From Chlamydoabsidia padenii (lineage: Eukaryota > Mucoromycota > Mucoromycetes > Mucorales > Cunninghamellaceae), in contig JAIWND010000018.1 of assembly GCA_025330725.1 (NCBI GenBank), positions 248,001 through 312,000 on the forward strand: a stretch of 64,000 nt of DNA, read 5' to 3'. Each line of letters begins with the position of its first letter. The stretch's first letter is position 1. The notes beneath the pieces were generated by a model. It was not told where the DNA came from. It saw nothing but the letters and a program-made list of their open reading frames with translations, and made no database searches. Shown piece by piece: positions 23,712 to 34,965 of this stretch. The position numbers and the translations under genes were made by a program.

Positions 23712-24905
23712 TTATCGCCTTTTCAATGCTTCTAAGCGTTTGGCAAGGGCATCAAAATCATCATCCGATTTGTTGTTATTAGAAGGGGAAGAGTTCATTG
23801 AATGTGATTTCAATGGTGGAAGAGTGGAAGGAATATCGGGAAGATCATAGTTAGGTGAAGGGGGGAATGAGGTGGTCACATGATCAGATGATGATTGACC
23901 GGGTACATGTCTCTACAGTTAAAATAACCAGAATGTTAATAGCCCTTCAATCCAAATCACTACTTACATCAGGCAATATATTGTCAGTTGTTAAAGGAGG
24001 TTCCAAAGCAGCTTGAGGTACAATCTAAAACAAAAACAGAAAATGCATGAAACATGAATACTGATGTATGTATCCATGTTTTTATATATATATATTACCT
24101 CGGCTTGACCACCATTATCACTTGCATCATCATCTGTATCAGAGTTTTCTTCGTGTACAAGTATGTCAGATTGCCAGGAAACATCATATGTTTTAGCGAT
24201 TTCTTCCAGGTACCGTTCGACCAAAAACGGATCAGGGGCATTGACTTGTAACTTGGTGAGTACCTACATATATGTATATATTGTTAGTAGAGATCAACAT
24301 CCATTTTTTTTCTTTTCTTTTCCCTTTACCCTTGGACTGACCACGTCGTCTGTATTTTCCATTGCCGCCAAAAGGAATTCCTTGCCAAATTTTGCCCCAA
24401 GTTGATCTCGGACCTTATATACCATCGCCTTGTTAGTCGTTTATTCGACCATTTTGTGTGTGTGTACTTACTGCAGAGAGTTCCTTGACTTCACTTGTAC
24501 GAGCAGATGCCCATATAATAGTATTCACTGCTTCTGCTATTCCAGGATCACATTCCCTATATATATATATAAAAGAGAGAGAGAGAGAAACAAAATCATA
24601 GTTTAGTACAGTATACACCACTCATCCCCAAGACATATTACTACTTACTTGTATTGTTCCAATAACCCAAAACGAGCCAGCAGCAAGTCGCAGTAGAGTT
24701 CCAATATTTCCATAGCTTCCATCACCAAGTCTTCTCGAATGATATGTTCCACTCTGATACGAGCACTTTCCACCTTGTGTTTCTCCAAAAGAGTGGCAAT
24801 GTCACGACGTTGATGTTGATTCAGAGAGTTCTTCTTCCCCTGAAGCATCTTGAGTCGGTTAATAGACAGTTTGAGTTGTACCTTGAGTCGAGTAGGGTTA
24901 AACAT
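23712..24905 (-). CDS. IST1: IST1, ESCRT-III-associated protein
   Basis: IST1 regulates VPS4 and ESCRT-III in endosomal sorting, membrane scission and cytokinesis. Six exons: 24905-24649, 24556-24472, 24428-24330, 24263-24099, 24024-23968, 23912-23712, total 864 bases, 287 residues. The ESCRT-III-like helical core begins RLKVQLKLSINRLKMLQGKK and includes ESARIRVEHIIRED, EILELYCDLLLARFGL and ECDPGIAEAVNTIIWA, all near-diagnostic. Then come VRDQLGAKFGKEF and NAPDPFLVERYLEEIAKTY. An acidic Ser/Pro-rich linker leads to the C-terminal DFDALAKRLEALKRR, a MIT-interacting motif (MIM1-like) expected to bind VPS4 or other MIT proteins. It is divergent from STE14 with a 187-bp spacer containing TTCAAACCCCGCC. 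Confidence 0.96.
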
Positions 24906-25092
24906 GTGGTTTTTTTAAAAAAAGAGGAAAGAGAAAAAGAGAGAGGAAAAGTACGGCGATTGAAATGCCCTTCCTTCGGGGTCGGCTGATTCAAACCCCG
25001 CCGTCCCTCTCTCTCTCCAAAAAAAGGGGAGGTCGCCACAAGTCATTCTCTTTCTTCCACTCCTTTTTTTTTTTTTTTGCAACTCCATCCTA
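24906..25092. promoter_or_regulatory. Shared IST1 / STE14 promoter
   Basis: This 187-bp divergent spacer carries CGGCGATTGAAATGCCC (24955-24971) and GATTCAAACCCCGCCGTC (24988-25005), two oppositely oriented versions of the recurrent motif, flanked by purine and T tracts. One element per gene is plausible. Confidence 0.5.
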
Positions 25093-26136
25093 ATGTCTTC
25101 TTCATCTGATGATGGTGATGATTCAGGCATCAGAATACTAAGACACCGTGCGGAAATAGATGAATTGGCTGAATACAATGCCTTTCAAGAAAGTCGACGA
25201 AAAGCCAAAGCATCACTGGGACGATTACTTGATGGTGAAAACACTCCACAAAACATTGCTCTTTATGGATTTGTACTTGGCATTCTATGTGGTGGTGGTT
25301 TGATCTATGCTTTGGTATCTGATACGACTTGGCCTCCTCAAATGGGGTACTTTTTATGTGCCTTGGCTCTCTTTCACTTTTTGGAATATTTGGCCACAGC
25401 TTTGTTTAACCCTGACAAGCTTTCTTTGGACTGTAAAGTATAAATAAGTGTGTATATCTTGTGTGTGCTGATGATTCTTCTTTTGTAGCCTTCCTGATTA
25501 ATCATAGTCCTCATTACCATGCGGCTCATGCGGCATCCCTGATTGAATTCATCGTGGAATACTACTTTTTTCCAAACTGGAAAACGTTTGGATTATTAAA
25601 CTATATAGGTATGTCAAGAGGATAACAGACATGGAAAGAAGCTAAATTTGACTTTTCTTTTGTATAGGACTCCTTTTGGTGATTGTTGGGCAAACAGCTC
25701 GTACAACAGCAATGTTCTCGGCGCGACACAACTTTTCTCACAAAATAGTTGATTACAAGGCACCTGATCATCAACTGGTTCAACATGGTATCTACCGGTA
25801 AAGGATTATTATTATTATTATTATTATTATTATTTATATATTATACTACTGCAAAATAACTTTAGAAATGGTGCAATCTCATGCTTTTATTATTATTATT
25901 ATTATTATTCATCTAGTTTGATGCGGCATCCTTCTTATTTTGGATTCTATTGGTGGGCTATTGGTGTCCAATGTCTGTTGTTGAACCCGATCTGTTTTGG
26001 TTTATTCATCTATTGGCTTCATCGGTTCTTTTCTGAACGAATTGCTTATGAAGAATATACCTTGTTGCGATTCTTTGGTGATGAATGGAACTTGTATAAA
26101 AGTAGAACCCCCACTGGATTACCCCTCATTGCATAG
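25093..26136 (+). CDS. STE14: Isoprenylcysteine carboxyl methyltransferase (ICMT)
   Basis: ICMT is an ER membrane enzyme that methylates the C-terminal prenylcysteine of CaaX proteins such as Ras and a-type mating factors. Exons 25093-25432, 25489-25608, 25668-25797 and 25917-26136 total 810 bases, 269 residues. Membrane helices are clear (NIALYGFVLGILCGGGLIYAL; YFLCALALFHFLEYLATALF; LLLVIVGQTARTTAM). The conserved catalytic C terminus has HGIYRLMRHPSYFGFYWWA (RHPxYxG) and SERIAYEEYTLLRFFGDEW (ERIxxEE), which bind S-adenosylmethionine and the prenyl substrate. The acidic N terminus (SSSSDDGDDSG) is an extension. The third intron is long in TTA repeats. The protein is near the usual size and appears complete. 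Confidence 0.95.
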
Positions 26137-26492
26137 AAACATTAGATTTTCTTTTTATATTAGTACATAGTCTTTATTATAATAGAACTCTCCCCCATCC
26201 CTCCCCAATAAAGCATCATCTATTTGTTTATATTAATATCTGCTTACATTTCGCCTGCGTAGTCATGGGTATACTTGATGTTATGGCTCAACTATCATTT
26301 GAGTCGTACGGGTCATGTGCGCTGGTGGAAAATAGGTCTCAATGCAGCCATATTGCATTGGCTGGATTTAAATCATTTTGCCTTGATTCTTTTTTTTTTT
26401 TTTTTTAAGGCTAGCGGTCTTTTTTTACAACTTTTCCACCTCTTCTTCTTTCTTAATTCTCTTTTTTCTGATTCCTTCATCTAACAACAACA

Positions 26493-27959
26493 ATGAAAGA
26501 GTCGTCTTTACTCTTACAACTACCAAGTGAAATATTGGAACATATTATATACGTTGCCTCCAAAATACCAAGAAACGACCCATACCAATTCTCCACCTGG
26601 CAATACCCTGAACACTCTTACACCCACCTCAAATATATAGCGCTCACTTGTCGAAAACTCTATATACTATGTACACCCTACCTTTGGCGTGATAAAGAAT
26701 TTATTCTTCCAGCAGAAAGCGACAAGCCAGGTGAAGCCTCCGACATTCAAATGGCAACAGACATACTCAGCGAACAAGCCGCGCTCTTCCGTCACTTGTC
26801 TCATCTTGGTTGTTATGTAAGGTCCTTATGCCGAGACTTGACCAACAGTCCTTATTATGATTTACCCGATTCTTGTTTAATGGCTCAATTGGTCTGTAAC
26901 CTTCGTGCGCTTCGGGTCGACTGGCATCCCAAACCAAGAACGGAACACTATGGGCTATGCTACTTTAGTCAACACTGCCCTTCTTTGTCTGAACTCTATC
27001 TGGAAAACTGTCGTGATACGTTTGATGATTTTTATACACTTGTCCATTACAAACGTCGGCTACGCTCACTCACCTTGTTGAATTGCACCATCAAGGCCGA
27101 TACCCTCGTCCAACTGTGTAATCTTGCTCGTGGATCTTTACACTCCTTACTTTTACAACAGGTGTGGATTGAACCAATACAAAAGCACAACAATGACGAT
27201 CATCACACTCTTGACGAACAGGAGGATACAACCACGATCAACAACTTGACTACATCTTATCTCCATAGCAACTCATCCACATTGATCTCTCCTCTTCTTT
27301 ATACCCATATCCTGGCATCACAAATCAACTTGACTAGGCTGGCGCTATCGGATTCTGTGTCTATGGATATTCTTGATATTATTGCTGACGGATCACCTCA
27401 TTTGGAACGACTGGCTATCACTCTTCACGAACGACATCCTTCTCGTGTCGTGGCTTCTTTATTCGCCATCTCCAGGTTAAATCGACTCACTTTGCTCTCA
27501 TTGGCATTCCGCTATGCCACCAATATCATCCATGAACGACTGGCATGTAGTGCTCCGGCAAGGTATTGGCCTCTTTTGATCCAACGACTGAATCGACTGG
27601 AATTCTTGCATGTATCAGCCTCTCAACTCTTACTAGAAGGTGATTTTATCGTCCAACTCCTTCAACCTTCTTTTTCTCTCAAGCGTATCATGTTCCACCA
27701 CGTTGCTCTCGTCTCTCCTCCTCGTCAACAACAACCATCCAATAATTGGGATTCATCCAATCAAGATATTTTGCATGATTATGAACAAGATTTGGAACTG
27801 GCTCAGAATACAATCGAATCATGGCAACGATCTACCTCTTTATGGCAACACGTCGATGGGTATATCTTATCACTGGAACAGGCAGAACGGAAGAGATTCA
27901 CGTGCTTTTATAGCACGGATAAGGTTTGCTTTGTAAAGGGATTTGATGATGGGGCCTAG
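26493..27959 (+). CDS. F-box / leucine-rich-repeat-like protein
   Basis: A single-exon 488-residue protein. Residues 5-55 form an F-box-like segment: LQLPSEILEHIIYVAS, then LKYIALTCRKLYILCTPYLWRD, with the usual LP...I...W spacing, so it should bind SKP1 in an SCF ubiquitin ligase. The rest is a set of irregular leucine-rich segments (LRALRVDWH, CPSLSELYLENC, LRSLTLLNC, LTRLALSDS, RLNRLTLLSLAF, RLEFLHVSASQL), the substrate-binding part. An acidic/Asn-rich insert lies near residues 225-260. Such proteins form large families in Mucorales and the substrate cannot be predicted. The start follows a T-rich leader and ACAACAACA directly before the ATG. AATAAA-like sequence follows near 27997. Confidence 0.8.
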   Translation: MKESSLLLQLPSEILEHIIYVASKIPRNDPYQFSTWQYPEHSYTHLKYIALTCRKLYILCTPYLWRDKEFILPAESDKPGEASDIQMATDILSEQAALFRHLSHLGCYVRSLCRDLTNSPYYDLPDSCLMAQLVCNLRALRVDWHPKPRTEHYGLCYFSQHCPSLSELYLENCRDTFDDFYTLVHYKRRLRSLTLLNCTIKADTLVQLCNLARGSLHSLLLQQVWIEPIQKHNNDDHHTLDEQEDTTTINNLTTSYLHSNSSTLISPLLYTHILASQINLTRLALSDSVSMDILDIIADGSPHLERLAITLHERHPSRVVASLFAISRLNRLTLLSLAFRYATNIIHERLACSAPARYWPLLIQRLNRLEFLHVSASQLLLEGDFIVQLLQPSFSLKRIMFHHVALVSPPRQQQPSNNWDSSNQDILHDYEQDLELAQNTIESWQRSTSLWQHVDGYILSLEQAERKRFTCFYSTDKVCFVKGFDDGA

Positions 27960-28156
27960 TTTAGTTACAATAGTATAGATTCCATTGTATCAACCTCAAT
28001 AAAAAAAATAAAAAAAATGGCGGGATTTGAATTATTTGTTATGTTTTTTTTTTTGGAATACTTGGTCTACATCCATCTCTTTCTTTTAATCTCTCATTCA
28101 CCATTTGATTACCACCACACTTTTTTTTTTGTCTTTATACTTGTTTTATCCATACT

Positions 28157-30328
28157 ATGGCCGACAAAAGCACTTCTGAAACCATTCGAAACTGGTTATT
28201 GGACGAATTCAACACACCTGGATGGCACTCTGCAGTAGTCGCCCAAGAATTATCCGAAGATATTTTGGATACTGTCTCGATGCAATTTACTGGATACGAC
28301 AAAGCCACCAAAATCGGTATTCTCCTCTCTCTTTTACATATACGCAAAGGTGAATTGGCAATAAAACTGGATAATGTGACAAAGGTAAAGAACAATGGGG
28401 GGGATCAAAAAGCTTGGTATGTATGTGTGTGTGTGTGTGTGTATAGGCATCGGTAATATTATTTCGTGAATATGGATAATGATAATGGTAGGTATGGCTG
28501 GTATTGATATAAGAGTAAAGCTGACTGGGCTCATTTTGTTTTTTGTTGGGTGGGTGTTTGAAAAGAATTTGTTTATGATTGTGCTCTTAATAAAGACTTT
28601 ACAAACACTTTACTGTACTCTCTGTCTTCTTTATTCGTCGATATCATACAATACATATAGATACACGAAACAAAGGATCACACATTTATGGGTTGGGCTG
28701 GTATCACACACACACACACACACACACACATAGGGCTTTTTATTATACTGTTATACGGGAAGAGGGGCAACAGTATGACATTAGGTTTTACTCACTCGCC
28801 TCTTTTTATATATACATAGATCATCGGATTTGCCTCTCAAGATCAAGATGAATGGGTACGCTTACTTGGTGATCTCCTTTATAATTTCCCTACTACCAAG
28901 CGACTGAATCTGGGCAGCAATGAATGGTCCAATCAAGCACAATCTACTTTGAATAACATCACTAATACAGGTAAAAAAAAAATACCAACTTTTTTTTTTT
29001 TTTTTTGATCGATCATCGTACTCATCCTCTTTATATCTAGTACATGAAAAAGGTCTCGGTTTTCATCCCGATGAATTCATGATGATCCAACAAAACGCAT
29101 GGCCAGCTTGTCACTATACCAATGACAGTTACAAATCCAACGAACCCACTTTGGTCAAACACTTTCAACTAGGCAACAACAAGGATGTTACTATCTCCGA
29201 CACTGAACGTCAAAGTAGATTTAATGCTCTTATTCAGGCTGAAGACGACATGATGGCATTGGAATCACCTTTAACATCACCAACATACAACACATCCAAC
29301 AGATTCCCTATTGTTGGCAGTAACAACAACAGCAATAGCAGCAGCATCAACACTGACAATAATGTCACTTATCCCATGGCAGCAACAGGATCATCTACCG
29401 GTCGACCTCCTCCAGCATTGTATAATCGAGGCTCTGTGGACGGTAGAACCAATCTTCGCCCACCACCACCACGTCCACGACCTGGTGCATCTGCCTCATC
29501 AAGCCTATTTATCCAGCGACCCATGTTACGTAAACCATCACTCGGAAGTGACAGTAACAAACCTAGCTTTTTACGTCCTTCTGGTCCAGCCCGCTTCAAT
29601 CGACCTCCTCCTGCCAATCCATCGTCTCTCTATACTAACCCTGCACCTCCTCGATCCACCATGCCTAGACCTGAAGGATCCATTCCAAAAGGGTTCATCA
29701 AACAATCTCGTGTACAAATGTTGGATTTTGATAATGCTACTCGATTACAAGAAGACAACACCAAGGCTATTGATACTGCAAAACAAGGTAAAGAAGGGGA
29801 GGGAGGAAACGGTTTCAATTCACTAATGATACTTTTTTTTTTTTTTTTTTTTTGTAGATGCACAGAATGAAAAGGAAGCAAAGAAACAACAGGCTGCTGA
29901 AGAAAGACGGATCGCGGCGGAAAAAAGAAAAGCGGCGGCACAAAAGGAAAAGGAAGAACGAGAGGCATCGAAACGAAGAAAACACTCTCAGTCGAATGCT
30001 ACTGGGGAAACAAAAGGTAAAATGATGATCATAATTAAATAAAGAGGGAAATGGGACTTGACTAGTAGATTTTATTCAATAGATGAACAAAACGAACCCT
30101 CTGAATTATCACCACAGAAACAGCATTCTTCACCAGCAACATCGCCGCCATTGTCAGCGAACACTTCTCCAGTCTCTGTAGCAAAGGATGATTTCCAGAC
30201 CATGGAATCTGGTTACAACAACACCAATGGTAATTAGAGGAAACAACAACAAATAAAGTGTATACTGTAATTAACATTATAAACCTCTCTCTTTTATAGT
30301 TGAATATGAACATATGCCACCAAATTAG
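28157..30328 (+). CDS. NELFA: NELF-A-like negative elongation factor subunit
   Basis: NELF-A is the RNA polymerase II-facing subunit of negative elongation factor, which pauses Pol II near promoters in animals. Exons 28157-28384, 28820-28970, 29041-29787, 29858-30016, 30083-30229 and 30300-30328 total 1461 bases, 486 residues. The N terminus (WLLDEFNTPGWHSAVVAQELSED ... TKIGILLSLLHIRK ... WVRLLGDLLYNFPTTKRLNL) follows the helical domain of NELF-A in order, including the segment that pairs with LLLGTLHLPRR and the SFPDTGSLNL block. Then comes VKHFQL, an exact short match, and RVQMLDFDNATRL in the position of the family's GVKLLDISELD motif. A Pro/Arg-rich linker and a highly charged Glu/Lys helix (exon 4) follow. 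The C-terminal tentacle of animal NELF-A is not evident. NELF is absent from ascomycete yeasts. The match was made by eye. Confidence 0.7.
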
Positions 30329-30674
30329 TGTAGACCCTCATCTATTATATAGTTTATCCTCATTCTCCCCCCTCGCCATATTTGTCTATTGTCTACCCCC
30401 CTTCCTTTTTTATTGTAACTTTTTTGTTGTTAATAATAACAAAGGATCATGTATATTTACTCTTTTTACACAATAAAAATATTATCTTCTTTGACATCGA
30501 ATTTGAACTATCATGCATGGCAGACTTTTATTTTCAAAGACCGCCTTGTCGTGTCAAGCGGGATTATAACGAATGGGTTCGTTTTGTCTATTTTAAAAAG
30601 ACATTTACTGCTTTTACTTGTTTCTCTTTCTCTTCCTCCATTCACTTTTTTTAAATTCAACAATCAACTACACA

Positions 30675-33600
30675 ATGCATGATGCTTTTCAAGTGACTAC
30701 TGTGATAGACAAGATAAACCGTATTGAATCTATCTTGGCGTATGGTAACTTGATTTGACACGCACCTTCCCCTCATTACATGAAAACATTTAACCTTACA
30801 ATACAATAGGTGACAAACTACTTATTGGCACTGGTGTTGGACATTTGCTTGAATATGACATTAAAGAACCTCTAGGTAAAAGAAGAAAGAAACCCCCTCT
30901 TCCACTTTATGAAACACTAAACGCACTCCTTCTTTTTGGGCAGTGGCCGATGAAAACAAAGTACCTGAAGTGACTCTGATCAATACCCACAAGACATTTT
31001 CCAAGAAACCCATTGAACAAATGGATATCATCAAGGAAATCGATGTTCTGGTATCACTCTCTGGTAAGGAAAAAAAAACATCAGGGGGGGGGAAGTAACT
31101 CATTGGACTTGACTCTGTAGACGGCCTTGTGAAACTCCATGATCTCCGTACATTCGAACTACGCATGTCTCTGAGCAAAACCAAAGGTGCCAATTTATTT
31201 ATTATCCAAACCATGGTGGAAAGAACTCGAGATCAAATTCCTCAGCTGGTGACTCGATTGGCGGTGGCGGTACGTAAAAAGCTCATGGTGTTGGTGTGGA
31301 AGGATACCGAGTTTATCGATACCAAGGAATGGCCATTACCGGACCGGGCAAAGACAATGGCATGGGTGGGATCGACAATGGTATGTCTTGGTTTGGCGAA
31401 TGAATATGCTTTGCTCGAGGTCGATCATGGGCAATGGACAGAACTCTTTGGTCCCATGGAAGGTGGTGCGTCCAATGCTAGTCCCAATGGGCCAATGAGT
31501 ACACTCAATAGTTTGTATAATCGCTCCATTCGTGGTGGAAAACCTTTGGTGACAAAAATCCCTAATAATGAAATGTTACTGGCTCGTGATCGTAAATAAA
31601 GGGGGGGGGGAGGTTAAGACAAGTCGGTTACTAACTAAGTTTTTTTATTGTTTTTAGATGTTAGCATCTTTTTAGGTTTGGATGGTACTCCTACACGTAA
31701 AGTTGGTATTGAATGGTCTGGGGCTCCAGAACAGATGGGTAAAAAAAAAGAATGCTATATACATACATAGTCATGCATCTGTTCTAAACATGGGCTGCTT
31801 TTATTTACTCTTTGTAGGTTACTCATATCCTTATGTTATTGCCATCCTTCCAAAACACGTTGAAGTCCGAAACATTCAGTCCTTGGCTCTGGTACAGCAT
31901 ATTGAAGTCTCCAATGCAAAGTATCTTAATCAAGGCAAACTGGTCTATGTCGCTACCAACTCTCAAATATGGCGATTGACCCCATTTAGTTTCTCTTCTC
32001 AGGTAAAAAGTATTTTGACATGTCATCCATAATGCATGCAATACTAATCAAACTTTTTTTTTTTTTTTGTTGTGTTGAAGCTTGATCAATTGGTACAAAA
32101 ACATGCTTATGAAGAAGCTGTCAGTCTCTTGGAGCAAATCGATACTGTCTTGGTGGAAGATAAAGAAGAAAAACTGGATATGATACGATCAGCTCATGCA
32201 CGCGACTTGTTTTTACATGGTGAATATGATACGGCTCTCGGCTTGTTTCAAGAATTGGATACTCCAGCGGCAAAGGTAATCGAGCTCTACCCATCCGTCA
32301 TCTCTGGAAAACTGGCCAAGATTCAAGAACATCATCATCACAGTGACGATGCCCTCATGACAACTTGCCCGTCATCACCAAAAGACACCAACGCAGCGGA
32401 TCAATTAACGAACAATGATACTCGACCAGATAGTGGAGCGTCCAATTTTAGCAAAACCAGCACCCTATTCAGCAACAAGTCATTGGCGGCATGGTCACAT
32501 AAACACCAAATTCACCAACAACAAAAAGAATCGATTCCTTTGACTGATGCTCGTCTGCAAGAGGCGATTACCTATTTGATCCGATTCTTGACTGACAAGA
32601 GACAAAAACTATCCAAACAGCTAGCAGCAGCACATGTTGTTTTGGGTTCTACAGCACCGAATGGATTTACAACATTCAACAGCAACACAGCAACTTCTTC
32701 CTTGTCCTCTTTATCCACCTCAGCATCATCATCTAGCACAGCCATCCTATCCAATCCGACACCTCAGGAACTACTGGAACAAGCATCATTGGTCGATACC
32801 ACGTTACTTAAATCATACATGCAAACCAATGACGCTCTTGTCGGTCCGCTCTTGCGTGTCCAGAACCATTGTGATGTCAAGGAATGTGAAACTATATTAA
32901 TGGACAAGAAGAAACATAAAGAGTTGGTGGATCTCTATAATTGTAAAGGATTGCACTCGAACGCATTGGATTTACTCTCAAAGTAAGTTACCCTAAATAA
33001 TTATCATGAATTTAACTCTTGTTTGATTAGGCTCGGTCAGCAAACGGATGGTCCGTTACGAGGTGTGATTCCAACCATTCGGTATCTACAAAGACTGGGG
33101 TTAGACCATTTTGATTTGGTGCTTTTTTATTCTCGATGGGTACTTGAATCGGATCCTGTACGCGGAATGGACGTAAGTTGGTTGAGTGGCGGGGGAAGAC
33201 ATGCATAACTAATAATGAATTCATGTAGATATTCATCGATGATTTGGCCCAAGTGGAACACTTTCCTCGAGACCGGATAATACAACATTTGACAACCATC
33301 TCTGATCATTTGACCATACAATATCTGGAATACATCATGGACGAATTACACGATCAAACACCCGACTTTCATAATCGACTTGCTATTGCGTATCTTCAAA
33401 AGATCAAGATGGATCAAGTAACCCAAGGTAAAAATTAAAATAAAAAAAAAAAAAAAAGATGGACACTAATTTATTTAAAACTGACCTGTATATAGAAGAA
33501 AGACTCTTGACAAGAAAAAAGTTATTGCAATTCTTGGCGGATTCTACATACTACCGAGCAGAAAAGATTTTATCCCGACTCCCCATGGATGGTAAGTTTA

Positions 33601-34352
33601 GAATTACCGGGATATAACATGATTCATCTTTTTGCATTCTTTATATATAGATCTTTATGAAGAACGGGCTGTGCTTCTTAGTCGTATCGGGCAACATGAC
33701 AAAGCACTGGATATCTACGTATACAAATTAAAAAGATACAGTATGGCAGAAGAGTAAGTATCCTCCTCCTCGCACTATGATCTTACTAAAAAAAAATACC
33801 TCCTTTTTTTTGGGGGGGGGGCTAGGTATTGCACCAAGATATACCGAGACGATCCAACCAAAGGAAAAGAAATGTACTTGACATTACTCAAAGTATACCT
33901 CCAACCATCGACAAAACGACAGCCTTTGATTAAACCAGCACTTGATCTATTATCCCATCATGGATCCAACATTGATGCCTCCCAAGTCTTGGCCATCTTA
34001 CCCCTCACCACCCCCCTTGACGGTCTTTTCCCGTTTTTCGAAAAATATATTCGGCAAAGTATTGGGAATCGCAACAAGGACAGAGTGGTTAGGAACTTGC
34101 TCAAGGCCGAACAATGCCAGGTGGAAGAACAATTGGCTTGCTACCGGTCACGTGCGATCAAGATTACCGAGGATAGGATGTGTCCTCAATGTAACAAACG
34201 TATTGGAAACAGGTAAAACACGCTATGGATGTGCGCTATTGATCTGATCATTCTTTTTTTTGGGTAGTGTCTTTGCTGTTTTTCCTAATGGGGCGGTGGT
34301 GCATTACTCTTGTAAAGAAAGAATTGAACAAACGCAATGGAAACTGGTATAA
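30675..34352 (+). CDS. VPS39: VPS39 / VAM6, HOPS tethering complex subunit
   Basis: VPS39 bridges Rab7/Ypt7 and the HOPS complex in vacuole fusion and vacuole-mitochondria contact. Thirteen exons: 30675-30744, 30810-30875, 30944-31063, 31121-31591, 31658-31738, 31818-32002, 32081-32982, 33031-33172, 33229-33427, 33496-33591, 33651-33753, 33826-34212, 34268-34352, total 2907 bases, 968 residues. Residues 1-330 form the CNH beta-propeller (VSLSDGLVKLHDLRTFEL; GYSYPYVIAILPKHVEVRNI). An alpha-solenoid follows, interrupted by a disordered insert rich in His, Ser and Thr (32320-32760). The C terminus has the VPS39-type zinc motif CPQCNKRIGN continuing into SVFAVFPNGAVVHYSCKE. The first intron-exon steps are short and frame-checked. 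A GCGGGATTATAAC element lies about 110 bp upstream of the ATG. Confidence 0.94.
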
Positions 34353-34965
34353 TTAGTACATATATGTATATCTGATAAGAGTCGTTTTGACGATCTCTTC
34401 AACTCATATATATAGGCATAAATATCCCCTCCCCTTTTATATATCTATAAATAAAGTCATCTCTCTTTTTTTTTTTTTTTTTACTCACCCTATTTGCTTA
34501 ATGCTGTAATCATACCATTGAAGGGTATATGAAAAGGATAGGTGTCAGGATCATCGGCATCACCATGATTAGTTGTTGTTGCTGTTTTATACCCCATCAT
34601 GATGATATATGCCTCTTTTTAACATACTCCTCTCTTTTTACTCATCGATCTGTCTACTTACTGGGCGGAGAGAATTATAATCTCATGTGGCTAGCAAATG
34701 ATGCCGTCTGTGGATTAGGGTCCATTTTTTGACAAATCCCGAGTTTTTAAACCCCGGTTGACAGGTTCTTTTTTCATGCATACAAGCCATATTAATTTTT
34801 TAAAAAAAAAAAAAAAAAAAAAAAAGTCTACACAGAATATCATTACAACAAAGTCCATCATGGTCATAAATAGTTTATTAAAGTAACAAGTAAAACATTA
34901 ATATATGGAGGAGGTGTGTCATCTATTCTCTATTCAATGGCGTGTGTGTGTGTGTGAAGGGAGTC
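34353..34965. other. Convergent intergenic region
   Basis: Downstream of VPS39 (AATAAA at 34451) and of the trehalose gene (opposite strand). It contains T and A runs, CAAATCCCGAGTTTTTAAACCCCGG (34733-34757), which is an unusual copy of the recurrent motif located at 3' ends, and a GT run near 34942. A 67-codon frame at 34529 is Cys/Ile-rich and not convincing. Confidence 0.45.

Noticed and set aside
29311..29826. 171-codon frame overlapping the NELF-A-like exon 3
   Set aside because: Shadow frame; the spliced frame with VKHFQL and the Pro/Arg linker is the one supported by splice phase.
34529..34732. 67-codon Cys/Ile-rich frame between convergent genes
   Set aside because: No family, poor composition, lies in 3' flanks of two genes.
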